Shown: in pieces, positions 23,092 through 36,800 of the stretch
How the letters are laid out: each line of letters opens with the position of its first letter
How positions within the stretch are numbered: position 1 is the first letter of the stretch
Assembly: GCA_030549495.1 (NCBI GenBank)
Contig: JAUIRK010001045.1
Span: forward strand, 62,001 to 126,000
From: Nectonema munidae
Lineage: Eukaryota; Nematomorpha; Nectonematoida; Nectonematidae
Length of the DNA: 64,000 nucleotides
Direction: 5' to 3'
The notes under the pieces: model-generated
Databases searched by the model: none
Told to the model about the DNA's origin: nothing
Seen by the model: the letters and a program-made list of their open reading frames with translations, nothing else
Position numbers and translations under genes: made by a program

Positions 23092-23400
23092 GAATAAAGA
23101 GCGCTATTGTAGGAAGTTTGTAGCGTCGTTTGCGAGAACAATCACGTTTCAATCAATAGATAAAGACGAAGAAGAGGGTTTCTCCTTCACGCTTCGATGG
23201 AAGCGAAAAAGGGTAGAACGAGGAAGAAGTGAATAATGATGTGATGTGAAGGTTTGCGCCAGCGCGCTAGCGAAATGCAAACGGAGACGTGAAAGCGAGT
23301 AAGCGCGGTCGATCAAACTCGAGTGCACTGACGAGTTACACGAGTACGACGCACCTTCGTAAGTGCACGCACAATTCATTCTTTAGGCTCGTTTTCCGAT
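23092..23400 (-). promoter_or_regulatory. Putative promoter / 5' leader of the minus-strand gene
   Basis: This is an isolated patch of balanced base composition with many CpG dinucleotides, for example CTAGCGCGCTGGCGC and GACCGCGCTTACTCGC on the minus strand, directly upstream of the ATG at 23,091. It lacks long ORFs with codon structure and stands in otherwise about 75-80% AT DNA. I infer a CpG-bearing promoter with an untranslated leader. The start site cannot be placed. Confidence 0.35.
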
Positions 23401-23789
23401 TTTGATGATTTCACTGCTCTCTTCATTTTCAGTACATTCTTAGTTCGTGTCGCCTGGAGTCATGATGAGATAAGTGTTGTTTTTTCTACCGCAGTGATCA
23501 CAATTGATTGCAGATCTGATGATGTTATTTATTTTCATGAAAATCAATCTAACATGTCAATCAATACCAAATATATAAACTTCAAAATATATAATAAGTT
23601 TTGGCTTAATATTCTCTTAATTTATTTAATACACCAGCATTTGCTGATTAATACTCCCAAAATATTTTACCTGTCAGTAAATTAACTTTCGCGACTTACT
23701 TTCTCTTATTATTTTAGAATAAACTCCATGCACAGCGAATCTAACACTCAATTTGTTTTTCAGAATATATTCAATCACTAAAGGCTAAA

Positions 23790-24858
23790 CTTGATTTCTT
23801 TTATCTATTTTTGCAAAAGGTGGAAAAATTTACTGGGAAAATTTTCATATAGTTTGTATTCAAGAGAGCTGGCTTGATTCATATTCAAATATTGATCAGT
23901 TTTGCAATGAAAAATATTATTATATTTCACTTCCATCGGAAAAAAGTCGACATAGAGGTCTTGGTTTTTTTATTCATCGATCTGCAGAATATGTTGTTGT
24001 TCATTTTTCAATATCTAAAAAAATTTGCGATATTTTTTCTATAAAAGTTAAAAATAATAATTATCAAGTATATATTCATAACATTTAGAGGCATGCTCTA
24101 CATAATAAGCAGATTTTCGATGAGTTTTATCTTGAATTCGATGATTTTTGTGAAGAAATATCAAAATATAAGTTCAATATTTTACTTGGCGATTTTAACA
24201 TTACCTTTATTTATAGCTTTAGATTTAGTTAAAGAAAAAATAAGAAATGAAGAAATATTGTTTAAAAAAATAGATTATACTAAGCTGAACAACTTATTAA
24301 ACAATATTAATTGGCAAGATCTAAATGGATCAGTAAATAACATAGCAGAGCGTTTTATTGATAGGGTGCAATTTTTTATGAAGGATGATTGTTCTGTTTG
24401 TTATGTGAAAAAGAATAATCACCGATGGAGGAATCAATATATATTAAATAAATTAAAAGAAAAGGAAATGCTGTAGAGAAGAATTAAAAGAGATAAAACC
24501 AACATAGCTTTATCACTTATAACTATAGTCTTAAAGAATGCATTAAAAATATAATAAAAGCTAATTTGGCGATCAAAAGTAGACTACTTTGAAAAAATTT
24601 TTAAAGACTGTAATAATGATTCTAGTAAAATATGGAAAAATTTAAATGCGATCATAAAAGAAAAAGCAAATAATGAAAATAGAGTCATAATAAATTAGTC
24701 AAATCATGACATTCCAGATAGATTTGCAATGCATTTCAAAGATAAAATAAATATTCTGTTAAAAAATAGTGATATTGGTTCACTTAGTCCTAAAACGTAT
24801 AGTGATGATAACAATAGATTATTTAAATTTCAAAAAATTACATATAATGATCACTGAT
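23790..24858 (+). pseudogene. LINE fragment (APE endonuclease and pre-RT region) ending at the satellite
   Basis: Plus-strand frames show endonuclease blocks: CIQESWLDSYSNIDQF (about 23,860-23,905), HRGLGFFIHRSAEYVV (about 23,953-24,000) and ILLGDFNIT (about 24,180-24,210), the conserved GDFN motif. A charged pre-RT region follows, with NHRWRNQYILNKLKEKEML (to 24,476), then KIWKNLNAIIKEKANNE and MHFKDKINILLKNSD. Several stops and frame changes interrupt it. It is cut before the reverse-transcriptase core at about 24,858, where the satellite array begins. It is a different LINE family from those at 9 kb and 58 kb. Confidence 0.7.
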
Positions 24859-24859
24859 T

Positions 24860-27800
24860 GGGCCTCTTTTATTGATTTTTTAAAAAAATAAACATCACCA
24901 CTAAATTCAGCAAATTTGAAAATGGGTATATATGTGTAAAAACTTTTTAAAATTAACTCAATAAAAATTTTTATTTTGACATGATGTGTAATATATAAAT
25001 CATTCTGTTTTATTGATTTTCTTAAAAAATAAGCATCATTGCTAAATTCAGCAAACTTGAAAATGGGTATATATGTGTAAAAACATTTTAAAATTAACTC
25101 AATAAAATTTTTTATTTTTAAATGAGGTGGAATATATAAATCATTTCTTTGGCCTGTTTTATTGATTTTCTTAAAAAATAAACATCACCACTAAATTCAG
25201 CAAACTTGAAAATGGGTATATATGTCTAAAAACTTTTTAAAATTAACTCAATTAAAAATATTTATTTTGACATGATGTGGAATATATAAATCATTTCTTT
25301 GGCCTGTTTTATTGATTTTTTAAAAAAATAAGCATAATTGCTAAATTCAGCAAACTTGAAAATGGGTATATATGTGTAAAAACATTTTAAAATTAAATCA
25401 ATAAAAAATGTTTATTTTGACATGATGTGGAATATATAAATCATTTCTTTGGCCTGTTTTATTGATTTTCTTAAAAAATAAACATCACCACTAAATTCAG
25501 CAAACTTGAAAATGGGTATATATGTGTAAAAACTTTTTAAAATTAACTCAATAAAAATTTTTATTTTGACATGATGTGGAATATATAAATCATTTCTTTG
25601 GCCTGTTTTATTGATTTTCTTAAAAAATAAACATCATTGCTAAATTCAGCAAACTTGAAAATGGGTATATATGTGTAAAAACTTTTTAAAATTAACTCAA
25701 TAAAAAATTTTTATTTTGACATTATGTGTAATATATAAATCATTCCTTTGGCCTGTTTTATTGATTTTCTTAAAAAATAAGCATCATTGCTAAATTCAGC
25801 AAACTTGAAAATGGGTATATATGTGTAAAATCATTTTAAAATTAACTCAATAAAAATTTTTATTTTTAAATGAGGTGGAATATATAAATCATTTCTTTGG
25901 CCTGTTTTATTGATTTTCTTAAAAAAATAAGCATCATTGCTAAATTCAGCAAACTTGAAAATGGGTATATATGTGTAAAAACATTTTAAAATTAACTCAA
26001 TAAAAAATGTTTATTTTGACATGATGTGGAATATATAAATCATTTCTTTGGCCTGTTTTATTGATTTTCTTAAAAAATAAACATCACTACAAAATTCAGT
26101 AAACTTTAAAATGGGTATATATGTGTAAAAACATTTTAAAATTAACTCAATAAAAATTTTTATTTTTACATTATGTGGAATATATAAATCGTTTCTTTGG
26201 CCTGTTTATTGATTTTCTTAAAAAATAAACATCACTACTAAATTCAGCAAACTTGAAAATGGGTATATATGTGTAAAAACATTTTAAAATTAACTCAATA
26301 AAATTTTTTATTTTTAAATGAGGTGGAATATATAAATCATTTCTTTGGCCTGTTTTATTGATTTTCTTAAAAAATAAGCATCATTGCTAAATTCAGCAAA
26401 CTTGAAAATGGGTATATATGTGTAAAAACATTTTAAAATTAACTCAATAAAAATTTTTATTTTTAAAATGAGGTGGAATATATAAATCATTTCTTTGGCC
26501 TGTTTTATTGATTTTCTTAAAAAATAAACATCACCACTAAATTCAGCAAACTTTAAAATGGGTATATATGTGTAAAAACATTTTAAAATTAACTCAATAA
26601 AAATTTTTATTTTGACATGATGTGTAATATATAAATCATTTGGCCTGTTTTATTGATTTTCTTAAAAAATAAGCATCATTGCTAAATTCAGCAAACTTGA
26701 AAATGGGTATATATGTGTAAAAACTTTTTAAAATTAACTCAATAAAAATTTTTATTTTTAAATGAGGTGGAATATATAAATCATTTCTTTGGCCTGTTTT
26801 ATTGATTTTCTTAAAAAATAAACATCACCACTAAATTCAGCAAACTTGAAAATGGGTATATATGTGTAAAAACTTTTTAAAATTAACTCAATAAAAATTT
26901 TTATTTTGACATGATGTGGAATATATAAATCATTTCTTTGGCCTGTTTTATTGATTTTCTTAAAAAATAAACATCACTACAAAATTCAGCAAACTTGAAA
27001 ATGGGTATATATGTGTAAAAACATTTTAAAATTAACTCAATACAAATCTTTATTTTTAAATGAGGTGGAATATATAAATCATTTCTTTGGCCTGTTTTAT
27101 TGATTTTCTTAAAAAATAAACATCACCACTAAATTCAGCAAACTTGAAAATGGGTATATATGTGTAAAAACTTTTTAAAATTAACTCAATACAAATTTTT
27201 ATTTTGACATTATGTGTAATATATAAATCATTTCTTTGGCCTGTTTTATTGATTTTCTTAAAAAATAAGCATCATTGCTAAATTCAGCAAACTTGAAAAT
27301 GGGTATATATGTGTAAAAACATTTTAAAATTAACTCAATAAAAATTTTTATTTTTAAATGAGGTGGAATATATAAATCATTTCTTTGGCCTGTTTTATTG
27401 ATTTTCTTAAAAAATAAACATCACTGCTAAATTCAGCAAACTTGAAAATGGGTATATATGTGTAAAAACATTTTAAAATTAACTCAATAAAAAATGTTTA
27501 TTTTGACATGATGTGGAATATATAAATCATTTCTTTGGCCTGTTTTATTGATTTTCTTAAAAAATAAGCATCATTGTAAAATTCAGCAAACTTGAAAATG
27601 GGTATATATGTGTAAAAACATTTTAAAATTAACTCAATAAAAATTTTTATTTTGACATTATGTGGAATATATAAATCGTTTCTTTAGCCTGTTTTATTGA
27701 TTTTCTTAAAAAATAAACATCACCACAAAATTCAGCAAACTTGAAAATGGGTATATATGTGTAAAAACTTTTTAAAATTAACTCAATACAAATTTTTATT

Positions 27801-30800
27801 TTGACATTATGTGTAATATATAAATCATTTCTTTGGCCTGTTTTATTGATTTTCTTAAAAAATAAGCATCATTGCTAAATTCAGCAAACTTGAAAATGGG
27901 TATATATGTGTAAAAACATTTTAAAATTAACTCAATAAAAATTTTTATTTTTAAATGAGGTGGAATATATAAATCATTTCTTTGGCCTGTTTTATTGATT
28001 TTCTTAAAAAATAAACATCACCACTAAATTCAGCAAACTTGAAAATGGGTATATATGTGTAAAAACATTTTAAAATTAACTCAATAAAAATTTTTATTTT
28101 GACATTATGTGTAATATATAAATCATTTCTTTGGCCTGTTTTATTGATTTTCTTAAAAAATAAGCATCATTGCTAAATTCAGCAAACTTGAAAATGGGTA
28201 TATATGTGTAAAAACATTTTAAAATTAACTCAATAAAAATTTTTATTTTTAAATGAGGTGGAATATATAAATCATTTCTTTGGCCTGTTTTATTGATTTT
28301 CTTAAAAAATAAACATCACCACTAAATTCAGCAAACTTGAAAATGGGTATATATGTCTAAAAACTTTTTAAAATTAACTCAATTAAAAATATTTATTTTG
28401 ACATGATGTGGAATATATAAATCATTTCTTTGGCCTGTTTTATTGATTTTCTTAAAAAATAAGCATCACTGCTAAATTCAGCAAACTTGAAAATGGGTAT
28501 ATATGTGTAAAAACATTTTAAAATTAACTCAATAAAAATGTTTATTTTGACATGATGTGGAATATATAAATCATTTCTTTGGCCTGTTTTATTGATTTCT
28601 TAAAAAATAAACATCACTGCTAAATTCAGCAAACTTGAAAATGGGTATATATGTTTAAAAAGATTTTAAAATTAACTCAATAAAATTTTTTATTTTGACA
28701 TGATGTGGAATATATAAATCATTTCTTTGGCCTGTTTTATTGATTTCTTAAAAAATAAGCATCATTGCTAAATTCAGCAAACTTGAAAATGGGTATATAT
28801 GTGTAAAAACATTTTAAAATTAACTCAATAAAATTTTTTATTTTGAAATGAGGTGGAATATATAAATCATTTATTTGGCCTGTTTTATTGATTTTCTTAA
28901 AAAATAAACATCACTGCTAAATTCAGCAAACTTGAAAATGGGTATATATGTTTAAAAAGATTTTAAAATTAACTCAATAAAATTTTTATTTTGAAATGAG
29001 GTGGAATATATAAATCATTTCTTTGGCCTGTTTTATTGATTTTCTTAAAAAATAAGCATCATTGCTAAATTCAGCAAACTTGAAAATGGGTATATATGTG
29101 TAAAAACATTTTAAAATTAACTCAATAAAAATTTTTATTTTGACATGATGTGGAATATATAAATCATTTCTTTGGCCTGTTTTATTGATTTTCTTAAAAA
29201 ATAAACATCACCACTAAATTCAGCAAACTTGAAAATGGGTATATATGTTTAAAAAGATTTTAAAATTAACTCAATAAAATTTTTTATTTTGACATGATGT
29301 GGAATATATAAATCATTTCTTTGGCCTGTTTTATTGATTTCTTAAAAAATAAACATCACTGCTAAATTCAGCAAACTTGAAAATGGGTATATATGTGTAA
29401 AAACATTTTAAAATTAACTCAATAAAATTTTTATTTTGAAATGAGGTGGAATATATAAATCATTTCTTTGGCCTGTTTTATTGATTTTCTTAAAAAATAA
29501 ACATCACCACTAAATTCAGCAAACTTGAAAATGGGTATATATGTGTAAAAACTTTTTAAAATTAACTCAATAAAAATTTTTATTTTTAAATGAGGTGGAA
29601 TATATAAATCATTTCTTTGGCCTGTTTTATTGATTTTCTTAAAAAATAAACATCACTGCTAAATTCAGCAAACTTGAAAATGGGTATATATGTGTAAAAA
29701 CTTTTTAAAATTAACTCAATAAAATTTTTTATTTTGACATGATGTGGAATATATAAATCATTTCTTTGGCCTGTTTTATTGATTTCTTAAAAAATAAGCA
29801 TCATTGCTAAATTCAGCAAACTTGAAAATGGGTATATATGTGTAAAAACTTTTTAAAATTAACTCAATAAAAATTTTTATTTTTAAATGAGGTGGAATAT
29901 ATAAATCATTTCTTTGGCCTGTTTTATTGATTTTCTTAAAAAATAAACATCACCACTAAATTCAGCAAACTTGAAAATGGGTATATATGTCTAAAAACTT
30001 TTTAAAATTAACTCAATAAAATTTTTATTTTGAAATGAGGTGGAATATATAAATAATTTATTTGGCCTGTTTTATTGATTTTCTTAAAAAATAAGCATCA
30101 TTGCTAAATTCAGCAAACTTGAAAATGGGTATATATGTGTAAAAACTTTTTAAAATTAACTCAATAAAAATTTTTTATTTTGACATGATGTGGAATATAT
30201 AAATCATTTCTTTGGCCTGTTTTATTGATTTTCTTAAAAAATAAACATCACCACTAAATTCAGCAAACTTGAAAATGGGTATATATGTGTAAAAACTTTT
30301 TAAAATTAACTCAATAAAAATTTTTATTTTGAAATGAGGTGGAATATATAAATCAATTCTTTGGCCTGTTTTATTGATTTTCTTAAAAAATAAACATCAT
30401 TGCTAAATTCAGCAAACTTGAAAATGGGTATATATGTGTAAAAACTTTTTAAAATTAACTCAATAAAATTTTTTATTTTGAAATGAGGTGGAATATATAA
30501 ATCATTTCTTTGGCCTGTTTTATTGATTTTCTTAAAAAATAAACATCACTACAAAATTCAGCAAACTTGAAAATGGGTATATATGTGTAAAAACATTTTA
30601 AAATTAACTCAATAAAATTTTTTATTTTGACATGATGTGGAATATATAAATCATTTCTTTGGCCTGTTTTATTGATTTTCTTAAAAAATAAGCATCACTG
30701 CTAAATTCAGCAAACTTGAAAATGGGTATATATGTGTAAAAACATTTTAAAATTAACTCAATAAAAATTTTTATTTTGAAATGAGGTGGAATATATAAAT

Positions 30801-33800
30801 CATTTCTTTGGCCTGTTTTATTGATTTTCTTAAAAAATAAACATCACTGCTAAATTCAGCAAACTTGAAAATGGGTATATATGTGTAAAAACATTTTAAA
30901 ATTAACTCAATAAAAATGTTTATTTTGACATGATGTGGAATATATAAATCATTTCTTTGGCCTGTTTTATTGATTTTCTTAAAAAATAAGCATCACTGCT
31001 AAATTCAGCAAACTTGAAAATGGGTATATATGTGTAAAAACATTTTAAAATTAACTCAATAAAAATTTTTATTTTGAAATGAGGTGGAATATATAAATCA
31101 TTTCTTTGGCCTGTTTTATTGATTTTCTTAAAAAATAAACATCACTACTAAATTCAGCAAACTTGAAAATGGGTATATATGTGTAAAAACTTTTTAAAAT
31201 TAACTCAATAAAAATTTTTATTTTGAAATGATGTGGAATATATAAATCATTTCTTTGGCCTGTTTTATTGATTTTCTTAAAAAATAAGCATCATTGCTAA
31301 ATTCAGCAAACTTGAAAATGGGTATATATGTGTAAAAACATTTTAAAATTAACTCAATAAAAATGTTTATTTTGACATGATGTGGAATATATAAATCATT
31401 TCTTTGGCCTGTTTTATTGATTTTCTTAAAAAATAAACATCACCACTAAATTCAGCAAACTTGAAAATGGGTATATATGTGTAAAAACATTTTAAAATTA
31501 ACTCAATAAAAATTTTTATTTTGACATGAGGTGGAATATATAAATCATTTCTTTGGCCTGTTTTATTGATTTTCTTAAAAAATAAGCATCATTGCTAAAT
31601 TCAGCAAACTTGAAAATGGGTATATATGTGTAAAAACATTTTAAAATTAACTCAATAAAAATTTTTATTTTTAAATGAGGTGGAATATATAAATCATTTC
31701 TTTGGCCTGTTTTATTGATTTTCTTAAAAAATAAACATCACTGCTAAATTCAGCAAACTTGAAAATGGGTATATATGTGTAAAAACATTTTAAAATTAAC
31801 ACAATAAAAAATGTTTATTTTGACATGATGTGGAATATATAAATCATTTCTTTGGCCTGTTTTATTGATTTTCTTAAAAAATAAGCATCATTGCTAAATT
31901 CAGCAAACTTGAAAATGGGTATATATGTGTAAAAACATTTTAAAATTAACTCAATAAAAATTTTTATTTTGAAATGATGTGGAATATATAAATCATTTCT
32001 TTGGCCTGTTTTATTGATTTTCTTAAAAAATAAGCATCATTGCTAAATTCAGCAAACTTGAAAATGGGTATATATGTCTAAAAACTTTTTAAAATTAACT
32101 CAATAAAAATTTTTATTTTGAAATGAGGTGGAATATATAAATCATTTCTTTGGCCTGTTTTATTGATTTTCTTAAAAAATAAACATCACTACTAAATTCA
32201 GCAAACTTGAAAATGGGTATATATGTGTAAAAACATTTTAAAATTAACTCAATAAAAATTTTTATTTTGACATGATGTGGAATATATAAATCATTTCTTT
32301 GGCCTGTTTTATTGATTTTCTTAAAAAATAAGCATCACTGCTAAATTCAGCAAACTTGAAAATGGGTATATATGTGTAAAAACATTTTAAAATTAACTCA
32401 ATAAAAATTTTTATTTTTAAATGAGGTGGAATATATAAATCATTTCTTTGGCCTGTTTTATTGATTTTCTTAAAAAATAAGCATCACTGCTAAATTCAGC
32501 AAACTTGAAAATGGGTATATATGTGTAAAAACATTTTAAAATTAACTCAATAAAAAATGTTTATTTTGACATGAGGTGGAATATATAAATCATTTCTTTG
32601 GCCTGTTTTATTGATTTTCTTAAAAAATAAACATCATTGCTAAATTCAGCAAACTTGAAAATGGGTATATATGTGTAAAAACTTTTTAAAATTAACTCAA
32701 TACAAATTTTTATTTTGAGATTATGTGTAATATATAAATCATTTCTTTGGCCTGTTTTATTGATTTTCTTAAAAAATAAACATCACCACTAAATTCAGCA
32801 AACTTGAAAATGGGTATATATGTCTAAAAACTTTTTAAAATTAACTCAATAAAATTTTTTATTTTGAAATGAGGTGGAATATATAAATAATTTATTTGGC
32901 CTGTTTTATTGATTTTCTTAAAAAATAAGCATCACTGCTAAATTCAGCAAACTTGAAAATGGGTATATATGTGTAAAAACATTTTAAAATTAACTCAATA
33001 AAAATGTTTATTTTGACATGATGTGGAATATATAAATCATTTCTTTGGCCTGTTTTATTGATTTTCTTAAAAAATAAACATCACCACTAAATTCAGCAAA
33101 CTTGAAAATGGGTATATATGTGTAAAAACTTTTTAAAATTAACTCAATACAAATTTTTATTTTGAGATTATGTGTAATATATAAATCATTTCTTTGGCCT
33201 GTTTTATTGATTTTCTTAAAAAATAAGCATCATTGCTAAATTCAGCAAACTTGAAAATGGGTATATATGTGTAAAAACATTTTAAAATTAACTCAATAAA
33301 AAATGTTTATTTTGACATGATGTGGAATATATAAATCATTTCTTTGGCCTGTTTTATTGATTTTCTTAAAAAATAAACATCACCACTAAATTCAGCAAAC
33401 TTGAAAATGGGTATATATGTGTAAAAACATTTTAAAATTAACTCAATACAAATTTTTATTTTGACATTATGTGTAATATATAAATCATTCCTTTGGCCTG
33501 TTTTATTGATTTTCTTAAAAAATAAGCATCATTGCTAAATTCAGCAAACTTGAAAATGGGTATATATGTGTAAAATCATTTTAAAATTAACTCAATAAAA
33601 ATTTTTATTTTTAAATGAGGTGGAATATATAAATCATTTCTTTGGCCTGTTTTATTGATTTTCTTAAAAAATAAACATCACTGCTAAATTCAGCAAACTT
33701 GAAAATGGGTATATATGTGTAAAAACATTTTAAAATTAACTCAATAAAAAATGTTTATTTTGACATGATGTGGAATATATAAATCATTTCTTTGGCCTGT

Positions 33801-36800
33801 TTTATTGATTTTCTTAAAAAATAAGCATCATTGTAAAATTCAGCAAACTTGAAAATGGGTATATATGTGTAAAAACATTTTAAAATTAACTCAATAAAAA
33901 TTTTTATTTTGAGATTATGTGTAATATATAAATCATTTCTTTGGCCTGTTTTATTGATTTTCTTAAAAAATAAGCATCATTGTAAAATTCAGCAAACTTG
34001 AAAATGGGTATATATGTGTAAAAACTTTTTAAAATTAACTCAATACAAATTTTTATTTTGACATGATGTGTAATATATAAATCATTTCTTTGGCCTGTTT
34101 TATTGATTTTCTTAAAAAATAAACATCACCACTAAATTCAGCAAACTTGAAAATGGGTATATATGTGTAAAAACATTTTAAAATTAACTCAATACAAATT
34201 TTTATTTTGACATTATGTGTAATATATAAATCATTTCTTTGGCCTGTTTTATTGATTTTCTTAAAAAATAAGCATCATTGTAAAATTCAGCAAACTTGAA
34301 AATGGGTATATATGTGTAAAAACTTTTTAAAATTAACTCAATAAAAAATGTTTATTTTGACATGATGTGGAATATATAAATCATTTCTTTGGCCTGTTTT
34401 ATTGATTTTCTTAAAAAATAAACATCACCACTAAATTCAGCAAACTTGAAAATGGGTATATATGTGTAAAAATTTTTTAAAATTAACTCAATACAAATTT
34501 TTATTTTGACATTATGTGTAATATATAAATCATTCCTTTGGCCTGTTTTATTGATTTTCTTAAAAAATAAGCATCATTGCTAAATTCAGCAAACTTGAAA
34601 ATGGGTATATATGTGTAAAATCATTTTAAAATTAACTCAATAAAAATTTTTATTTTTAAATGAGGTGGAATATATAAATCATTTCTTTGGCCTGTTTTAT
34701 TGATTTTCTTAAAAAATAAACATCACTGCTAAATTCAGCAAACTTGAAAATGGGTATATATGTGTAAAAACATTTTAAAATTAACTCAATAAAAAATGTT
34801 TATTTTGACATGATGTGTAATATATAAATCATTTCTTTGGCCTGTTTTATTGATTTTCTTAAAAAATAAACATCACCACAAAATTCAGCAAACTTGAAAA
34901 TGGGTATATATGTGTAAAAACATTTTAAAATTAACTCAATAAAAATTTTTATTTTTAAATGAGGTGGAATATATAAATCATTTCTTTGGCCTGTTTTATT
35001 GATTTTCTTAAAAAATAAGCATCACTGCTAAATTCAGCAAACTTGAAAATGGGTATATATGTGTAAAAACATTTTAAAATTAACTCAATAAAAAATGTTT
35101 ATTTTGACATGATGTGTAATATATAAATCATTTCTTTGGCCTGTTTTATTGATTTTCTTAAAAAATAAGCATCATTGTAAAATTCAGCAAACTTGAAAAT
35201 GGGTATATATGTGTAAAAACTTTTTAAAATTAACTCAATACAAATTTTTATTTTGAGATTATGTGTAATATATAAATCATTTCTTTGGCCTGTTTTATTG
35301 ATTTTCTTAAAAAATAAACATCACCACTAAATTCAGCAAACTTGAAAATGGGTATATATGTGTAAAAACATTTTAAAATTAACTCAATAAAAATTTTTAT
35401 TTTGAGATTATGTGTAATATATAAATCATTTCTTTGGCCTGTTTTATTGATTTTCTTAAAAAATAAGCATCATTGTAAAATTCAGCAAACTTGAAAATGG
35501 GTATATATGTGTAAAAACATTTTAAAATTAACTCAATAAAAATTTTTATTTTTAAATGAGGTGGAATATATAAATCATTTCTTTGGCCTGTTTTATTGAT
35601 TTTCTTAAAAAATAAGCATCATTGTAAAATTCAGCAAACTTGAAAATGGGTATATATGTGTAAAAACTTTTTAAAATTAACTCAATACAAATTTTTATTT
35701 TGAGATTATGTGTAATATATAAATCATTTCTTTGGCCTGTTTTATTGATTTTCTTAAAAAATAAACATCACCACTAAATTCAGCAAACTTGAAAATGGGT
35801 ATATATGTGTAAAAACATTTTAAAATTAACTCAATAAAAATTTTTATTTTGACATGATGTGTAATATATAAATCATTTCTTTGGCCTGTTTTATTGATTT
35901 TCTTAAAAAATAAGCATCACTGCAAAATTCAGCAAACTTGAAAATGGGTATATATGTGTAAAAACATTTTAAAATTAACTCAATAAAAATTTTTATTTTT
36001 AAATGAGGTGGAATATATAAATCATTTCTTTGGCCTGTTTTATTGATTTTCTTAAAAAATAAACATCACTACAAAATTCAGCAAACTTGAAAATGGGTAT
36101 ATATGTGTAAAAACTTTTTAAAATTAACTCAATAAAAATTTTTATTTTGACATGATGTGTAATATATAAATCATTTCTTTGGCCTGTTTTATTGATTTTC
36201 TTAAAAAATAAGCATCATTGCTAAATTCAGCAAACTTGAAAATGGGTATATATGTGTAAAAACATTTTAAAATTAACTCAATAAAAATTTTTATTTTGAC
36301 ATTATGTGGAATATATAAATCGTTTCTTTAGCCTGTTTTATTGATTTTCTTAAAAAATAAACATCACCACTAAATTCAGCAAACTTGAAAATGGGTATAT
36401 ATGTGTAAAAACTTTTTAAAATTAACTCAATAAAAATCTTTATTTTGACATGATGTGTAATATATAAATCATTTCTTTGGCCTGTTTTATTGATTTTCTT
36501 AAAAAATAAACATCACTGCTAAATTCAGCAAACTTGAAAATGGGTATATATGTGTAAAAACTTTTTAAAATTAACTCAATAAAAATGTTTATTTTGAATG
36601 GAATATATAAATCATTTCTTTGGCCTGTTTTATTGATTTTCTTAAAAAATAAACATCACCACTAAATTCAGCAAACTTGAAAATGGGTATATATGTGTAA
36701 AAACTTTTTAAAATTAACTCAATAAAAATTTTTATTTTTAAATGAGGTGGAATATATAAATCATTTCTTTGGCCTGTTTTATTGATTTTCTTAAAAAATA

